A stretch of DNA of 64,000 nucleotides, taken from assembly GCA_022539475.1 (NCBI GenBank), contig VCMS01000106.1:1-64000 (forward strand), written 5' to 3'. How positions within the stretch are numbered: the first letter of the stretch is position 1; each line of letters opens with the position of its first letter. Source of the DNA: Gracilaria domingensis (taxonomy: Eukaryota > Rhodophyta > Florideophyceae > Gracilariales > Gracilariaceae). Below, piece after piece: positions 31,528 to 44,802 of this stretch. A program made the position numbers and the translations under genes. The notes below the pieces were generated by a model, which was not told the DNA's origin, did no database searches, and saw only the letters and a program-made list of their open reading frames with translations.

Positions 31528-31594
31528 AGATAGTAGCATAAATTTATTGTTTATTACATTGTTACCTTTACGTGTTATCACGACTATATTCTCC

Positions 31595-31930
31595 GTGTCC
31601 ATTGGAGATGTATTTCTCTTGTATCACAACCGGGAAAGGATGTGAGAGAACATAAATATATCCCCAGTGGACGCTGAGAGGGAGGATGAACTACTCTACG
31701 TGCTATCATTGTTATCCATCCGGTGTCGAGTGGTGACATATTCTTTTTTTGTCACAACCCACAAAGGATGTGACGGAAGAAGAACATGCCCCCAGTCGAG
31801 ACAGAGGGTGAGCAACTCTAAGTACAATCACTAGTCCTAGCTTGCCTCCACTGGCAATATCTTCCTGTTTTGCTATAACCATCGAGTGGGGTTATGGTGG
31901 AAGAGAAAAATATCGCCGGTCGAGGCGAGG
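31595..31930. repeat. three tandem ~125-bp units, each an imperfect 35-bp hairpin
   Basis: Hairpins lie at about 31595-31672, 31722-31808 and 31848-31926. In each, GTC-[CG]A-TGG...CACAACC (or TATAACC) pairs with GGATGTGA (or GGTTATGG)...CCAGT-[CG]-GAC. Arms diverge between units while pairing is kept, suggesting that structure matters or that each arose as a foldback. Confidence 0.75.
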
Positions 31931-31984
31931 TGGGTGGGGACTATGTGAAGAGGGGACAGAGAGATGGCGCTTAAATAGTGGAAG

Positions 31985-33112
31985 GTGCGGAGGTGTACAG
32001 TGGATGTTTTGGCGGGAAATGGGATGAGGGAAACAGGGACAATCATGGTGCTGGATATAGCCCGTGTGGTTGGACAGTGGGGGTGGACAGCACAGTTTAG
32101 CTCGATTGCACTGTATCGCAGCGGAAACTTCGATCCAACTACTACTTCTTTTCTGAAGATGTCGAACGGATACGTGAAGGATGAGGAGCTGTGGGTGCTG
32201 TTGGAGGGGAAGGAGGTACCGCAGACGCCGTCACCAAATCGGGAAGAGGACGTGATTACGGCGGCTGGTCGGATGTCGCAGAAGAAGGAAGTGGCCGATG
32301 AAGGAAAGAAGTGTGAGGCGAGGAGAGGGGATGGTGATGAGGTGGAGAAGGGGTAGAATTGGAGGTGGAGGGGGTCGCAATGGAGAGAAGGGGTGCGGTG
32401 CATCTGAGTCAGTTAGAGGTTGGAGACCAGATAGAGAGTGGGGGCGGAGAGGGTGACAGGGAGATGCGGTTTGTGGGGGAGATGAAGGCGAGGGTGGGGA
32501 TGTTGGGGTTGGTGATGAAAGAGCAACTGGACGATGGAATTGTGGAGATTGTAACGGAAATGGGCGGTGTGGTGCTGAGTGGGGGTGGTAGTGGTGTTTC
32601 GGTTGAGGCGATTTCGAGCCTGCGGAATTCGTTGTCGGTATTGAGAGTGGAGATGAGAAATCATGTGTATGGGATAGTGGAGTGTGCGGGAAGGGAGGTT
32701 GGAGAGTTGCGGGAGGAGAATAGGGTTCTGAACGAGAGGTTGGACGTGCTGGAGAAGGAGGTGAAGGAGCTGTGCAAGAGGCAAAGATTGGTGGAAGAGG
32801 AGACGGTGAAAGGAGGTGTGGAGGGAAAGACGGAGAAGGGAAGTGTGGGAAGGGTGGCGGTGCAGAAGGGGTCTCCTGTGACACCGAAGACAAAGGGTGG
32901 TGGGGTTGGGGATGGGAAGAGCCGTCTGAAGAAGAGGCGTAAGGAGATGAAGAAGGTGGTGGAGGAGGTGCCGCGGGAGGGAGTGGGAGCTCCGGTGGTG
33001 ACTGGGTTTAGGAGTGCGGCGGAGGTAGCGCGGACTGCGAAGGGGATTCTGAGGGGACAGGAGGAGAGAAGGATGGGAGGGATTTGAAGCCGTTTTGGGG
33101 CGAGGCGGGTAT
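31985..33112 (+). mobile_element. dispersed coding repeat: acidic/coiled-coil protein of unknown family
   Basis: Frame 1 is 31985-32356 (123 codons, contains LYRSGNFDPTTTSFLKMSNG). Frame 2 is 32359-33087 (242 codons), with a coiled coil VGELREENRVLNERLDVLEK and a basic stretch KSRLKKRRKEMKK. They differ by one phase and may be one protein. Bases 32774-33112 recur almost exactly at 9939-10275, and 33441-33525 at 10302-10384, so this is a mobile or recently copied unit. No polymerase, transposase or capsid feature is visible. It could be the first frame of a longer element or a non-autonomous one. The unit ends near 33525, where the gypsy element's 3' side begins. Confidence 0.5.
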
Positions 33113-34378
33113 ACGAGAAGGGGGAGAGTTGTGCACCTGACTTCTACAAAATGAACGCGTGATGGGCGAGAAATGGGTAAATAGCGGGGGTGGTGTGGAC
33201 TGGGAAGAAGTGATGGGATGATTGAGGTGGGATGAGTTGCGATTGGCATTGCAACATGGGAGAAAATGGAAAGGCAAACTAGCACGAGTGCAGTTTTGAG
33301 AGAGGGTCGCGGAAAAGAGTGAATGGGGTGGTGCGGCGAAGTAGAACCTCTACAAAAACTAGGGGACCCAAGAACTAAACTGCGCGAAATGGAATTTAAT
33401 ATTCCAAAATTTCTTAATTTTTTGAGTGCCAGCCTCTGCTACCCCCTCGCGCGCCCCAAATAGCCCCAAAACTAGCTTAGTTTCCAAAGCGAACAGACTA
33501 TATTCCACTTTGCAGAACACAGACGATGCGTTCGATAACGAATTCTTGTGGGAACACTTCCCGTTCGCGGGACTCCATGGCGTATGGGTCACTCCTGCTG
33601 ACGCAGTTTCACCTGGAGAGGTTCTGTAGCTGCCTAAAATCACGCAGGTGAAGCTTTTCAAGCGTTGGAGACGGGCTCACTTCCGCGGTTTTCCACGCAT
33701 GCCGCTGTGGCGGCCGTACTGTAACTCGCGTCCTACGCGTCCTATCCTGGAGCTAGAGAGGTAGTTGCAAAGCTCTTGAACAGACGAGTCCAACGGTATC
33801 ACGTTATTCGACGAGAGTCGAGAGACTGACAAACGGTAGTACTTCCGGTTGACGAATCTCCCGGCCTTCACGGAGATAACCGTTTCGATGACGGAGGTGC
33901 GTACCGCACTCCCTTGGCAGAGCTGCGGTTCACCCGGTCCACGGGGCTTGTGCCAAGAGCTCTGATTAGCTCTACGCCACAGATTGGCGACCACGACAAT
34001 CGTGCGCGTGCCGTGCTCTGCCATCCGTTCGCGAAACGTCGCCAACCGCTCATTAGGGCTTTTCACGTTGTAACGTGCGTCGCGTGGCACGCGCCTGGTT
34101 CTGTGGCCCCGTGTTACGGAGATTGCACTTCTTGCAGTGGTGGCGGAGTTCCAAGTCTCCACACGCGATGTGGTTCACACTGTAGAGTGTCGGCTTCCAA
34201 GAAAGCGCTAAAAATCCCACAAGGGAATCCATAATGAGTGGTAACACTCAGCACAATTCGTTCACGAGGTTTTCCATTTCAGGGTTGCAATGCTATTCTT
34301 CCGCGTGCAGCGGCTGGTCCGGATCAGCGGAAACCGTTTTCACAGTTCGGCTATGCTCCTCAGCGCGGATAAGCGAGT

Positions 34379-37300
34379 TCAAGCGGTTAGAGTCCCAGAG
34401 TGGGTACCTGCTTCTGCGGCAGCGTCGCGCCTCTCGCGGGCACATTCCGTGGTAACGGAGACCAATACGGAGGAGTCCTCACGGTTGGGGTGCGGCAAGG
34501 AAACTGTGCCACTAGATTCTCCCACGGGAGCGACTGGACTATCAGTGTGGATCACATTTCCCGTGGTTGGGGAACAGGGTGACACCGGAGCGTCAATGCC
34601 ATTCGCAGAAGCTGCGGTATCCTTCCCCTCCTTAGGTGGCGCCACGGGCTCCATCAAGAGATGAAGTGGGGGGGTTACTCTTGTAAATACTCGTGCAGAG
34701 TCGTTGGAATTCGTCCAAGTAGTAGGAAGTTCAGTTCTGTGGTCAGACGTACCTACTGTAGGTAGATCAATTAATTCTCGATCCGGATGCGGAAGAATCG
34801 CCGGGCGCGACGGTAGTGTAGCGGCTGTTGACGGTTCTGTCTCCTGTTGAGGATCCCCTGATTGGGTATTGGTTGAGGTGGGCCCGGTTGCGGTGGGTGG
34901 CGTTGGGGCGGGCACAACGCGGTCGCGCGAGATTCGTTCATGACGTCCGTCAATGTCGAGTACGACGGTATCCGGATTGACGGAAATGACGCGATATGGT
35001 CCATCAGCGATGGGGGAGAGCTTATGTCTCTTTTCCTTGTCAGGATTATAATACTCCTTCCGAAGGAAGACAAAGCTGTTCGGCTCTACCACCACTGGTG
35101 TACCGCGAATTCGGCGATCGAAATTAAGCTTGTACGTGAGCTGTGCCTTTTCCATGGCCTTCCGGGCTACCGGTACCATCTTGGTTAACCAATTTTCCAG
35201 GTGTCCTTGTACATCCGTGGTGACGGGAAAGACGCTAGCGTCGATTGTGATTCGATTGCTACCGGTGGCGGTATCCTCGAAAGAACGAGTTCAAACGGCG
35301 AAAGCTTCGTTACCCGATGCACCTGGGTGTTATACGCGTACGCAATAGCATCGGTGTACAAGTCCAATCCTTTGGGTGATCCGCAACATGGGATCGTAAT
35401 GCGTTAAGCATTGTACGATTAAATTGTTCTACCTGCCCAATACACTGGGGATGATAGGTTGTTGTAAACTAATTCTTGACATCTAAGATACGGCATACGT
35501 CCATAAAGAACTTTGACGCAGACTGCGAGCCATTGTCTGAAAGCAGATTAACGGGTGGCCCGTAACTGAAGACCCAATGCGTCACAAATGCTTGTGCAAC
35601 TGCTGCTGCAGTGATCCGTTTCAACGGAACCGTTCGCATTAGCTTCGAAAACCTGTCCGTGATAACCAGAAGTACCTGTGACCGCGTGCGGTTCGAATTA
35701 ATTCGCCCAGAATGTCGATAGCAACGAACTCCAAAGGAGCCCGGGCTCGGAACAGCGTCATCGACTTCGAATTTTGTCGGAGTTTGAAGTTGTTCCTGGC
35801 ACATTCCGTGCATGAACGGCGTACTGCGTAGCAGTCGAATGCCATAGCTGGCCAATAAAAGTTTCTTCGGAGAGGTAGATACAACTTCTTGCCACCAGGG
35901 TGTCCCCCAATCTTTGCATAGTGGGATATATGGAAAACCCTCCATTGTAGGGAGTGTGAAACCACAATTTGAGGGCGTAGCCCAAAATCCTAACAAGGAA
36001 TCCCTGATCGTTGATTAGAAAGGATATCTTGAAACCCCCGTTGAGTCGGGCCCTTATCTGGTACAGAAAGGATCCCCGTGTTGTTCACGTATTACTCTTC
36101 AGCGGTAATGGGTTCAAATGAGCCAAGCGGTGGTTCGGCCGTTTCTGTGGCGAGAATATCGTCACAGACGTCATCCGTAATTTCGGGTCTTCCTCCCATT
36201 CTTCCACCAAGAAGCATGGTATGTCGTCGTCGTCGACAGGTTCTGCTTCACCAGACGTTCCTAGGCGGGAAAGCGCATCAGCCTGCATATTCAGGGTGCC
36301 CCGTTTGTACGGACGTCAAAGTCGAATTCCGATAAACGGAGACGCCAACGCATGAGGCGACCGACGGCTCGGAGATCTCCATAAGCCAGCGGAGAGGCGA
36401 ATGATCCGTATGTATCTGAAAATGGGTTCCCATGAGATAGGGTCTTAAGGTAGACAGCGCCCAAACGACGGCGAGACACTCTTTCTCAGGGACTGAGTAA
36501 TTACACTCATGCACGTTCAATGAACGGAAGCAGTATCTAACTGGACGTCGCTCGCCTTCCTTCGAGACTTGAAACAAGGCAGACCTTACTTGGTGGTCGC
36601 TGGAATCAGTATCAACTTCATATGGAAGCCCTGGAGTGGGCAACGCTAAAATCGGCGGAGACGTAACAGCGTCGATTAAAGACGAAAAGGCGGATGCTTC
36701 CACATCGCCGAATGGTTCCAGTTTAACTGGCTGTCCTTTCCTGAGGAGAGAGTTGAGAGGAGCTGCAGTATCAGCGAAATTCGGGACAAACCGACGGTAG
36801 ACATTACACAAACCGAGAAATGATCGGAGTTCCGTGTGAGTTGTCGGATGTTTCGCTTCCTTCAGCGACTTCACTCTTACCTCGTCGACGGAGAGTTTCC
36901 CTGGGCGGATAATGTGGCCCTGGTTTTCACCGAGTCGGTAAAGAATTCGCATTTCTTGAGCTTCAAGGTAACAACTGCGTCACGCAGAACCTGCATCACT
37001 TCCCTCACATGGGAGATATGTTCATCCATACTGTTGGCAAATACGACAATGTCTTCGAAGTACACAAGACAAGTCTTCCACTTGAATCTGGCCAACAGAA
37101 TGTCAATCGCGCGCTGAAACGTAGCGGGGCATTCGTTAGCCCGAAGGGCATCCGTTTGAAACGGTACAGTCCTTGGTGACATACAAACGCGGTCTTGTCG
37201 CGATCTTCCTTTCGAATTGGAACCTGCCAGTAACCCCAATTGGCGTCGAGGGCGGTAAATACTCTGGCGCTTCCCAGCGAGTCGATGTACTCATCCATCC

Positions 37301-37900
37301 GTGGAATCAGATACACGTCTTTGACGGTAACGGCGTTGAGTCGCCTGTAATCGATGCAAAAACGCCATGATCCATCCGACTTCGGAACAAGTACAACGGG
37401 CGATGCCCATGACGACTGAGCTGGCTCAATTACGTCGGCTCGTAGCATCTTCTCGACTTGAGATTTTCTTCTTCCCGCGCTTTCGGGCCTGCCCGATACG
37501 GGTGTTGCGCGATTGGGCGAGTATCTGGGAGCAGATCAGTACGGTGCTCCGTAATTCCATTTGTTCCAAGGGACCCGTACCACATGGGAGTAAATTCTCT
37601 GAGCATGTCTCGCAACTTCTCGCGATGAGACGCTGGGACATGGTCCAGATTCAACTTCTCTAATTCCTCAACAGGATTCGTCTGTTCTGTGCCAGGGGGT
37701 AGCGCTGATTTAACCGGAATGAACGGTCGTTCTTGGCCCGAACTAACTAGGTTCACCTCTTCAGTAGCAACTGCTTCCGGTACGGCGGAGTTTCCCTTTC
37801 TGGAGGAATCCGATAAAACGGAGTTTTCAGGACGCACCTCCCCCTCCTTGGCTTCGGGCACACCGAGAACCTCGGACGTTGGGATTTTCGTCTGCATGAG
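34379..37900 (-). pseudogene. gypsy element: reverse transcriptase, RNase H and integrase region
   Basis: In order: RT palm segments (SPVVLVPKSDGSWRFCIDYR, FVYFEDIVVFA) at about 37450-36880; RNase H (about 36950-36280, with NYSVPEKECLAVVWAL); integrase zinc and catalytic core (about 35996-35185); and the GPY/F-type C-terminal module (about 35180-34900). A further frame to 33677 is unassigned. Degraded. Confidence 0.8.
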
Positions 37901-38053
37901 CGCCTTCGGATGCGGCAGGACCGAACCCAGTACCTAGTGTTTGACTACCCACTGAGTGGTTTTAGCAAAGTTGGCAACCAGTACCTTGAAAGGTTGACCG
38001 GGCTCTATAGAAACAACACCATTAGCTAAAGCGAGCTGTCGCTGATCGTACAA

Positions 38054-38833
38054 CTATGAAGACGGTTGAACTAGCCGAATTCCATGTTGTTTGGAGACGC
38101 ACTGCACCCATACCTGGGATTCCGGCGGGATTGAAACGGATTTCGCTATGCAAAGCTTTGTTGATTTCGGATCCACGTTTGGAACCTCCTGAGCCACAGG
38201 TAACGGAACGCGCTTCCGGATTGCGCGCCTCAACGGCTTCCGAACGATCGGAATGGTTGTACCGTCTTCCATTTCCACGGTTTTCGTCCTTGGGCGTATC
38301 GCTTCGACAAAGCGGTCGCAAAAATCACAACCGAGTATAACCGCTGCAGGTAGTGAATCGCAGACAACAAAGTCAAGTTTCACCACGTAGGTGCCAAGTC
38401 TCACTGTGAGAGTTAAGTAACCAGCCGTGCGCAACGGGTTATTGTTCGCGTCAGCGATATCCAAGCCTGAACCATAGCGAACGAATTCCCGAAGTGCCGG
38501 GGGCACTAACGAAGAGTGAATGAGATTTGGCGCAACCCCCGTGTCCAACACGGACAGTTGACGAACCATAAACTGATGTGATAAACCTAGGTCGGCGTAA
38601 ACCTTATAATTCCTCTTCGCCATCACAAGGACTCTATCCGGGATACGGAAATTTCGTGACCGTACCCACGGACGACGGAGAACCTTTAAAAGCTCTGAGT
38701 CCATGTCAGATTGAGCCATCGTCCTCGTAAGGATCTTTCTCTCAAGGAAAGAGACCTCGTAGCGAAGCGGCGGCGCCTCGGGTGTCTCCGACTTCGGCTC
38801 AGGAGACGCCCCTCCCGCAGGTGGAACTCCCAA
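38054..38833 (-). pseudogene. gypsy element: aspartic protease region
   Basis: The frame holds the retropepsin-like segment SVLDTGVAPNLIH and the later hydrophobic VILGCDFCDRF block, the usual two marks of gypsy proteases. It follows Gag directly. Confidence 0.75.
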
Positions 38834-38835
38834 GT

Positions 38836-40968
38836 TTAGTTTTTCTGGGCGGGGTTGGCCGGCGACGGCAAACTCTGCTCAGAGTGGGAAACAGAATTCC
38901 CGGGTTCGGGGTTGGTCACAGTTACCTGTTCAGCTTGGTTCCGAGGTTGCTCAGTTCGAACGTTCTGTCCTGTAACAGGATTGCCAAACTTGGCCCTTTG
39001 CTCTTCATAATTCTTACTCGGAACACGAGCACGGTCAGCTGGTGACAAGGACTCATACCACCTGATAATTTTTGGTAACTCCCGAGCGGGTAACATGCAC
39101 ACAGGTGCGATATGACTTGGTCGGTAACAAGTATGACAGATGGTCGTCACCGACTTATCGAAAGATCGATTACCATCTGGCCGTCGTTGCGGTTGCGCAT
39201 TCACGCATTCTGGGCGTGAGAAACGGCTGCCGTTGGTCGCGTAAGCGAGTGGAGCGGCCTGTACCCGTGTTCCTCCCATATAGAGTGCGGGGTCACCTTC
39301 CGAGGTCGGAGTCGACGACGACGGAATGTCAGAAGACCCGTACGAATCGCGAGCACATCCAACGAAGTGGACATTATCCAGATCCGGGTTCACGGAGTTT
39401 CCACATTCCAAGGAAAGAGATGGAGATAACTCGTTGACAAGCAACGCCCTTGAGCGACGGGGTTTCGGCGGGCGCCGAGCACGGAGGACTTCGCCTTCAG
39501 CCTGGGCGTACTGGACCAATTTCAGATACGTAATCCTACGTTTCTCTTCGCGATATCGCGCCACCAAAGCCTTGATAGAAGGGTCCAACCCATCCACGAA
39601 CATCGTGCATCTCTCCTGAGCGGAGTACACATTTCCACAGCAATGGAACGTTTTGTTCAACCGAGTTGAGTAAACCGATTCGGTCTCTTCAGTCTTCTGT
39701 TTAGTACCTCGTAGAGCGAGCGTCGCGTTGTGAATCGCGCTTCCTGTTGCATAGGACCTCAGGAGGTATTGGACCGCTTCCGGCCAACAGCTGACCCCTC
39801 CCTCAGATGCACGGGACGACCCTCGGACCCAGTTAAACTGATCTTCAGCCATCCCTGACAGAAAATAGGGTAAAGAGAGAAACGCTTGCGCCTCGTTCAT
39901 ACCGAGAATGTCGGCTTCCTGCACAAAGCGGGCCAGAAAGTCCAGTACCAGAATTTGATCTTCGCCATCGAATTTCTTCGTGAAGACGATATTCAGTCTT
40001 CTGATGTGGTCCTTCACCTTACCGGTGCTTCGCGAGGTGTGACTTGACGATGAATCGTCCAATCGGTAATAACGATACGACAACAGGTTCCTGTAGAGGA
40101 GATTCGTTGGCTTCAACTCCTTGAGTCCAAGATGACGTCTACCTTTCTCGCGATAGCGAATCATTCCTTGAGTGGCATATGTCGCCTTCGACTTCGTCCT
40201 GCGGGATCTACTTCCATACCGTTCTCGGTCTTCTTCACTGTCCGAAGAACTGGAGGAAGTAGATTTCGCAGAGCGAACGCTAGAATTGGAACTAGACGAA
40301 TCCGAGTCGTAACGGAGTTCCTTTTTGGATCGCCGATTTCTTTGATACGGAGATTGGCGTGCCGAGCGCTTAGAGGCTTCTTCCTTAGCATTCTTCGCAT
40401 CAGATGCGTTATCCATCCGGATGATCTCTTCGAGAGTAGACAACCGAGTGGTTAGGTGATCGATTTCAGTTCAATGCTCCTGAATAGAGAAATGGTAAGC
40501 TTGAACAAAAGCGGCTGGTGCACCCAGACTTTCCAAAATGGAATTCACGTCTTCACGTAAGACACGAATGTCATTGGTCGGATCTCCGATTTCAGCTTGT
40601 TCAAGCTTCCGTCTGAGATACTGCAGATCCTCGAACAACGAGTTTTGCGCGAGATGACTGACACGCAGTTGAGCCTCGAGGTATGAGTATCCATGGGTTT
40701 CAACCATATCGTCTGGTCTCTCCGTGGCCGGAGTACCCGTAACGGGCGGAGCTCCTGCCGTAGAAGCGGCCATCGGACCCGACGTGACTGACGAAGCTCT
40801 CCGGGGTTCCCGGACCTGTTCATTGTCAGGCGAGCTTGCAGGTACGGAGGCGCGAGAACGCGGAGGCCTAGGGGGAGGCACACCAGTTTCTCTGGCCACA
40901 CCGTTTCGAGAGTTCGGCGCAGCTCGCGCCATACCGGGCCACGGTGTACCGAACTGGGGTAAGATCAA
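38836..40968 (-). pseudogene. gypsy element: Gag region
   Basis: A 535-codon frame (40443-38836) with a Ser/Arg-rich start, a Gag-like helical core, and a CCHC zinc knuckle (C..C....H....C, in CHTCYRPSHIAPVC) near its end. A second frame (40968-40471) with a Pro-rich start and a predicted coiled coil precedes it and probably belongs to Gag. Fossil of the element described above. Confidence 0.7.
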
Positions 40969-41750
40969 CTTAACAACGAGAGGTCTCGATACTCCAAAGA
41001 GTAAGTAACGAACAACAAATAAAACACTCTAGAGAGTCCACTGTTCCACAGTAGCTTCCCAAAAACCAATTGATCACTAATCGTGACACTTCTCGACAAG
41101 AAAGAGAACGAAAGAAAGAATCCAGCCCGTTCTAGGTCGGGAGACCACTGGTAGAGCAAAAACCCAGCGATGGGATCGTCTCTCAAGGCGTTCGAGTCCT
41201 TGCCCTCTAGACGAGGTGAACTCAGTGGTGAGCCCTCCGAACACGGATAGTGCGGGTGTAAGACCGCCCGTGGTACCGAATATACCTACGGAGGTTGATG
41301 GGTGAACGGGCCTGATCCAGGAATCCGGCGAAAAGCGACGGAATGGTTGAGGAGGGAGGTACCGTAGAGCGGTGTAAGCCCTAGGTAAAAGGGGGAAAAG
41401 GAAGGGAAACCAAAGGAGGAAAAGAGAGGAATTCCGCGGCGGGACGTGGGGCAAGCGGCAACAGACGCGGCGCCGGGAGACGACGAGGTGTATTAAGCCC
41501 ACGCGGCACAACTCTACACAGAGACGGAAACGCTACCAGTTGTGGTGAAAGCACTACAACTGCACAGTAAAAGAAACAGAAAGTCCGAAGACAGGGAGTG
41601 AATAAGCCCGAAGGCAAAGCCACAATGGTCAGTATTGCCTGAGTGATCCCAAAGGAATGAATCCAATCCCTACCGTACGCGGTGACCCTCCTGAGGGAGT
41701 TGTACACTTCGCACAGGCGAATTTGGTTCAGAGCCGAACTCGGTTACCCT

Positions 41751-42751
41751 TTACCGAAGAAGGAGGTGACCGGGAGGTCACCTCTTATATCGTAACCGAT
41801 AAATTAGTTAAACCAAATTAAATAATCTAGTGCACACCTAAGCAGGACCATACACGTGGTGCACATGACAACCCGCGGCAGCGGACAGTAAAATATCCGA
41901 CAATCATAACAAGACATGTGTGAACACACCCATTCCTACACACGCGTACACGCGACCAATACTCATCTGCGCCACGTCATGGCCGACCCCTCAGGGTGCC
42001 ATACCTCAATACTGCCAAAAAGTATCCCATCCGTGGGCCAATACTCATACCTTCCGAGTACCCGGAATCATCCTTACCAGGGGTTTATGAAATCCTTCCC
42101 CGTGTACCGAGCGAGAACGTTTTGCTCTACAATTGCACACGTTGACGCCAGAACGTTTCTGTATCCGTTTCCGCATCCGTTTTTGAAGACAACGCGAATC
42201 GTTTCGCCTTCATGGAAACGAAAGCTGTTTATGCCTTCATTCCCTCTGAAATGTAATTATGTTCGAAAATCTAAAATGGTTTCATGCTTTTCACCAAAAG
42301 AATTATATTTCACAATTATTGCATAACTGAAACACAAAATTAATTTTGTTATTTCGCTGAAAGCCGACAACAGTTTTTTAAAGGGGCATGTGATAACGTA
42401 TACTATTTGTTATCTAGAAAATATTCTTACCATTCGAATGAAAATAAAAATGCAAAATCTACTGAAAGCCTGGTTTTCATAAATCTAGTGAAGGACTTGT
42501 GCACAAGTTTCGGATATTTAGCATTATATCAACAACTGTTATGCTTTAAGAAACAAATTGCTTTTACATTATTAAGTCTAACCACTTAGTACAAAGTATA
42601 ATAGGCCAAACAAGAAACCATTTTCAAAGATAGTTAAGATGTGTAAACGCAATGCCAAAGATCGCACGCAGCGCGATCTTAACAAAGTTGGCAGCTCTGA
42701 TCTAGAAGTCTATGAGCCGGTACAGTCGTTGGATACCAGACATAAGTACAG
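41751..42751. other. no gene recognised
   Basis: AT-rich flank between the gypsy and hAT elements. One 8-bp hairpin, AAGATCGC...GCGATCTT, lies near 42657-42680. Confidence 0.5.
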
Positions 42752-43494
42752 ACTGTACCCAGGGCTGCGTCCAATATAATTGCAATTAATCGCACCTCAA
42801 AACGCAATAAACTATATTTTCATATATAGCACCCGATCTCGCTATAATAATTGCAATGATAGCGCCCTAAATCTCCAATTTAATTAGCAATAACCGAACG
42901 GGTTTGCAATAAACTAGCAATATTAGTATGATAACCAATGCCGATACATGCCAAAGAATACGTTCCAATCTTTAGCGTTTAAATTTCTATGTGAACTACA
43001 AATTTTAATTTGATATTAAAGCCTCTTTGCCGGCATGCTCTCCGAAACGATCAACAACTCGATCTGATCTTGCACCAAATCTTTGTCCCAAATTCTTTTG
43101 TCAATCTTTAAAAAAACTAATGCTTCGAAAATTTTTGACGTCATAGTTTTTCTAATGTGAGACAATATGTTCTTTGCGATGCTCCAAAGTCTTTTCACCT
43201 TGGCTACTGATCCTAAAATAAAGTCATAGTTTATGTATTTCTGTTTCTTGATAGACAAACTTTCATGTTTACGTGATATTTACATTGAATGGCAAAAGCT
43301 AAATTCAATACGGCATTTATTTTCAGAATGCAATAAATCCAGCAATATCAAAGCATTTTGCAATATGAGCTCCAATATGAAATGAAACTGTAATATGTAT
43401 TGCAATAGGCAATACTACTTGCAATATGCAATACTTATTGCATATTGCAATATATTGCAAAAGCAATTAATTGCAACACAGCCCTGACTGTACC
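42752..43494 (-). mobile_element. short hAT element with perfect 8-bp target-site duplication
   Basis: The element spans 42760-43486. Its ends are CAGGGCTG.GT...TTGCAATTAAT and the inverse ATTAATTGCAACACAGCCCTG, typical of hAT. ACTGTACC flanks it on both sides (42752-42759 and 43487-43494), an exact 8-bp duplication. Inside, the minus frame 43258-43016 matches the hAT C-terminal dimerisation domain (SVAKVKRLWSIAKNILS, R.TM....EALVFLK). The rest of the transposase is gone, so it is an internally deleted, non-autonomous copy. Subterminal GCAATA/TATTGC motifs are dense. The intact duplication suggests a fairly recent insertion. Confidence 0.9.
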
Positions 43495-43876
43495 TTGCTC
43501 CACATGTTATAAATAAACTATATTCTTTGTCCTTCGAAACGTCTTTTTTTGTACTCTCTCTATTATTTTCTGTATCATACTTTTTTTGCTAATAGTGTAC
43601 AAGCGTACTATCGTAATGGAAAACAGAATACTATGTATTGTGAGAGAGAAATGTGGACTGTATTTATGAAAATACAAAATTCTCACTGTGTGAAAACTGG
43701 AAGTGTTTCACTTTTGTCAAAAGATTGAAAATGTTTGACAACATTGAATGACCGCCTCATATTAATTTTTCAACTTAATAATTTCAACTTGTATAAAGAC
43801 CCGTAGGTTGGAAACAAGGAAAAATTGGGGTCTCAAAATTTCTGTCTCCTTGTTTCCTAAAGCCATAGAACGACCC

Positions 43877-44697
43877 TTAGCCCTTTTTAAATAAGAAGTT
43901 TTCCCCTTAGAGCTAAACCGTTGTTTCCAGCGCGTTTCTACATTTTGAAATAAGGGTCAGCCTTACGTCGTGTACACTTGGAGACAAGAAGAGAAAACAT
44001 TGCATAGTTTTAGTGTTTCAAGTCTGTATGGAAGCCCATTTTCATACAGAATCCTGCTACGAAGAAAACACTGCGCATAGTACGCACCGCTCACGGTGCG
44101 CGCAATTCGTTCTTGTTCATGCATTTAAATAGAGTTAACTACTTCTCCTATGTGCTCAAAACTCGCCGAACACGGCGATGCAATCGCGGATCGCATGAAA
44201 ACTGTCGCTACTAAGCGTTTAATAGCAACTAGCAGAAAGTGCTAGGTATAATGGTAGCGTCAACCGCCGTGCAAATGCGTGGGGCTGCAGTACACAATCT
44301 GTGAACTAAATCACAAATTTTGATCGTTAAAAGCATATTAGCAGGCGGAGGCAGCTAGTCCGTCATTATAAATGGCAATTTTGCGGCTCTCGGTTGTTGA
44401 CATGCTGCTCTAGTCGCCACAAAGAACATGGTTAGTAACCAAAACGTTTTAGAAACGCAAGCCAGACGCTTCTAATTAACCACTATTTCTCTACCTGTGC
44501 GAAATGAAGTAGTGGTTCGTATAAATTAAGCCTTTAATAAGTCGGGTGTGACGCGCATTGTTGTTTCCTGCCTTGGTTCGAAACTAGCCCAAATTTTAAC
44601 GTTTTGCCGTATCTTACTTAAACAGTGCGTTGCCGCAAACCGTCTCTTATTTCAAAACTAGACTCATCTTTCCTTATTTAAAAATGGCTGTTCGAGG
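43877..44697. repeat. left arm of a large inverted repeat (partner 52262-53000)
   Basis: It aligns over its whole length with the reverse complement of 52262-53000 at roughly 65-75% by eye. Examples are TTTCTACATTTTGAAATAAGG, TTGACATGCTGCTCT and TGTGACGCGCA. A 34-codon frame starts at 44028. The peptide MKTVATKRLIAT (44194 on) matches VKMTAVKRLIAT of the other arm. Confidence 0.75.
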
Positions 44698-44802
44698 AAA
44701 ACAATAAAATTTACTTAAATTCTGCAGACTTCGTACGTTGTGCACATCACGTGCGCATACAGTGCGTTTCATTGCTGAAATGCAATTCAAAGGCTCTCCG
44801 GC

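Larger units (their letters stand above)
33677..41750 (-). mobile_element. Ty3/gypsy LTR retroelement, broken
   Basis: On the minus strand, parts appear in the gypsy order: Gag, protease, reverse transcriptase, RNase H, integrase. The element is broken, with roughly half a dozen or more interruptions across pol, so it is a fossil of moderate age; Gag and protease frames are still long. The leader/5' LTR region probably lies between about 40970 and 41750. A matching 3' LTR was not recognised at the low-coordinate end, where the dispersed repeat ending at 33525 lies close by. Confidence 0.85.

Noticed and set aside
32231-33285. Long Pro/Ser/His-rich minus-strand frames
   Set aside because: Antisense of the G-rich coding repeat at 31985-33112; composition explains their openness.
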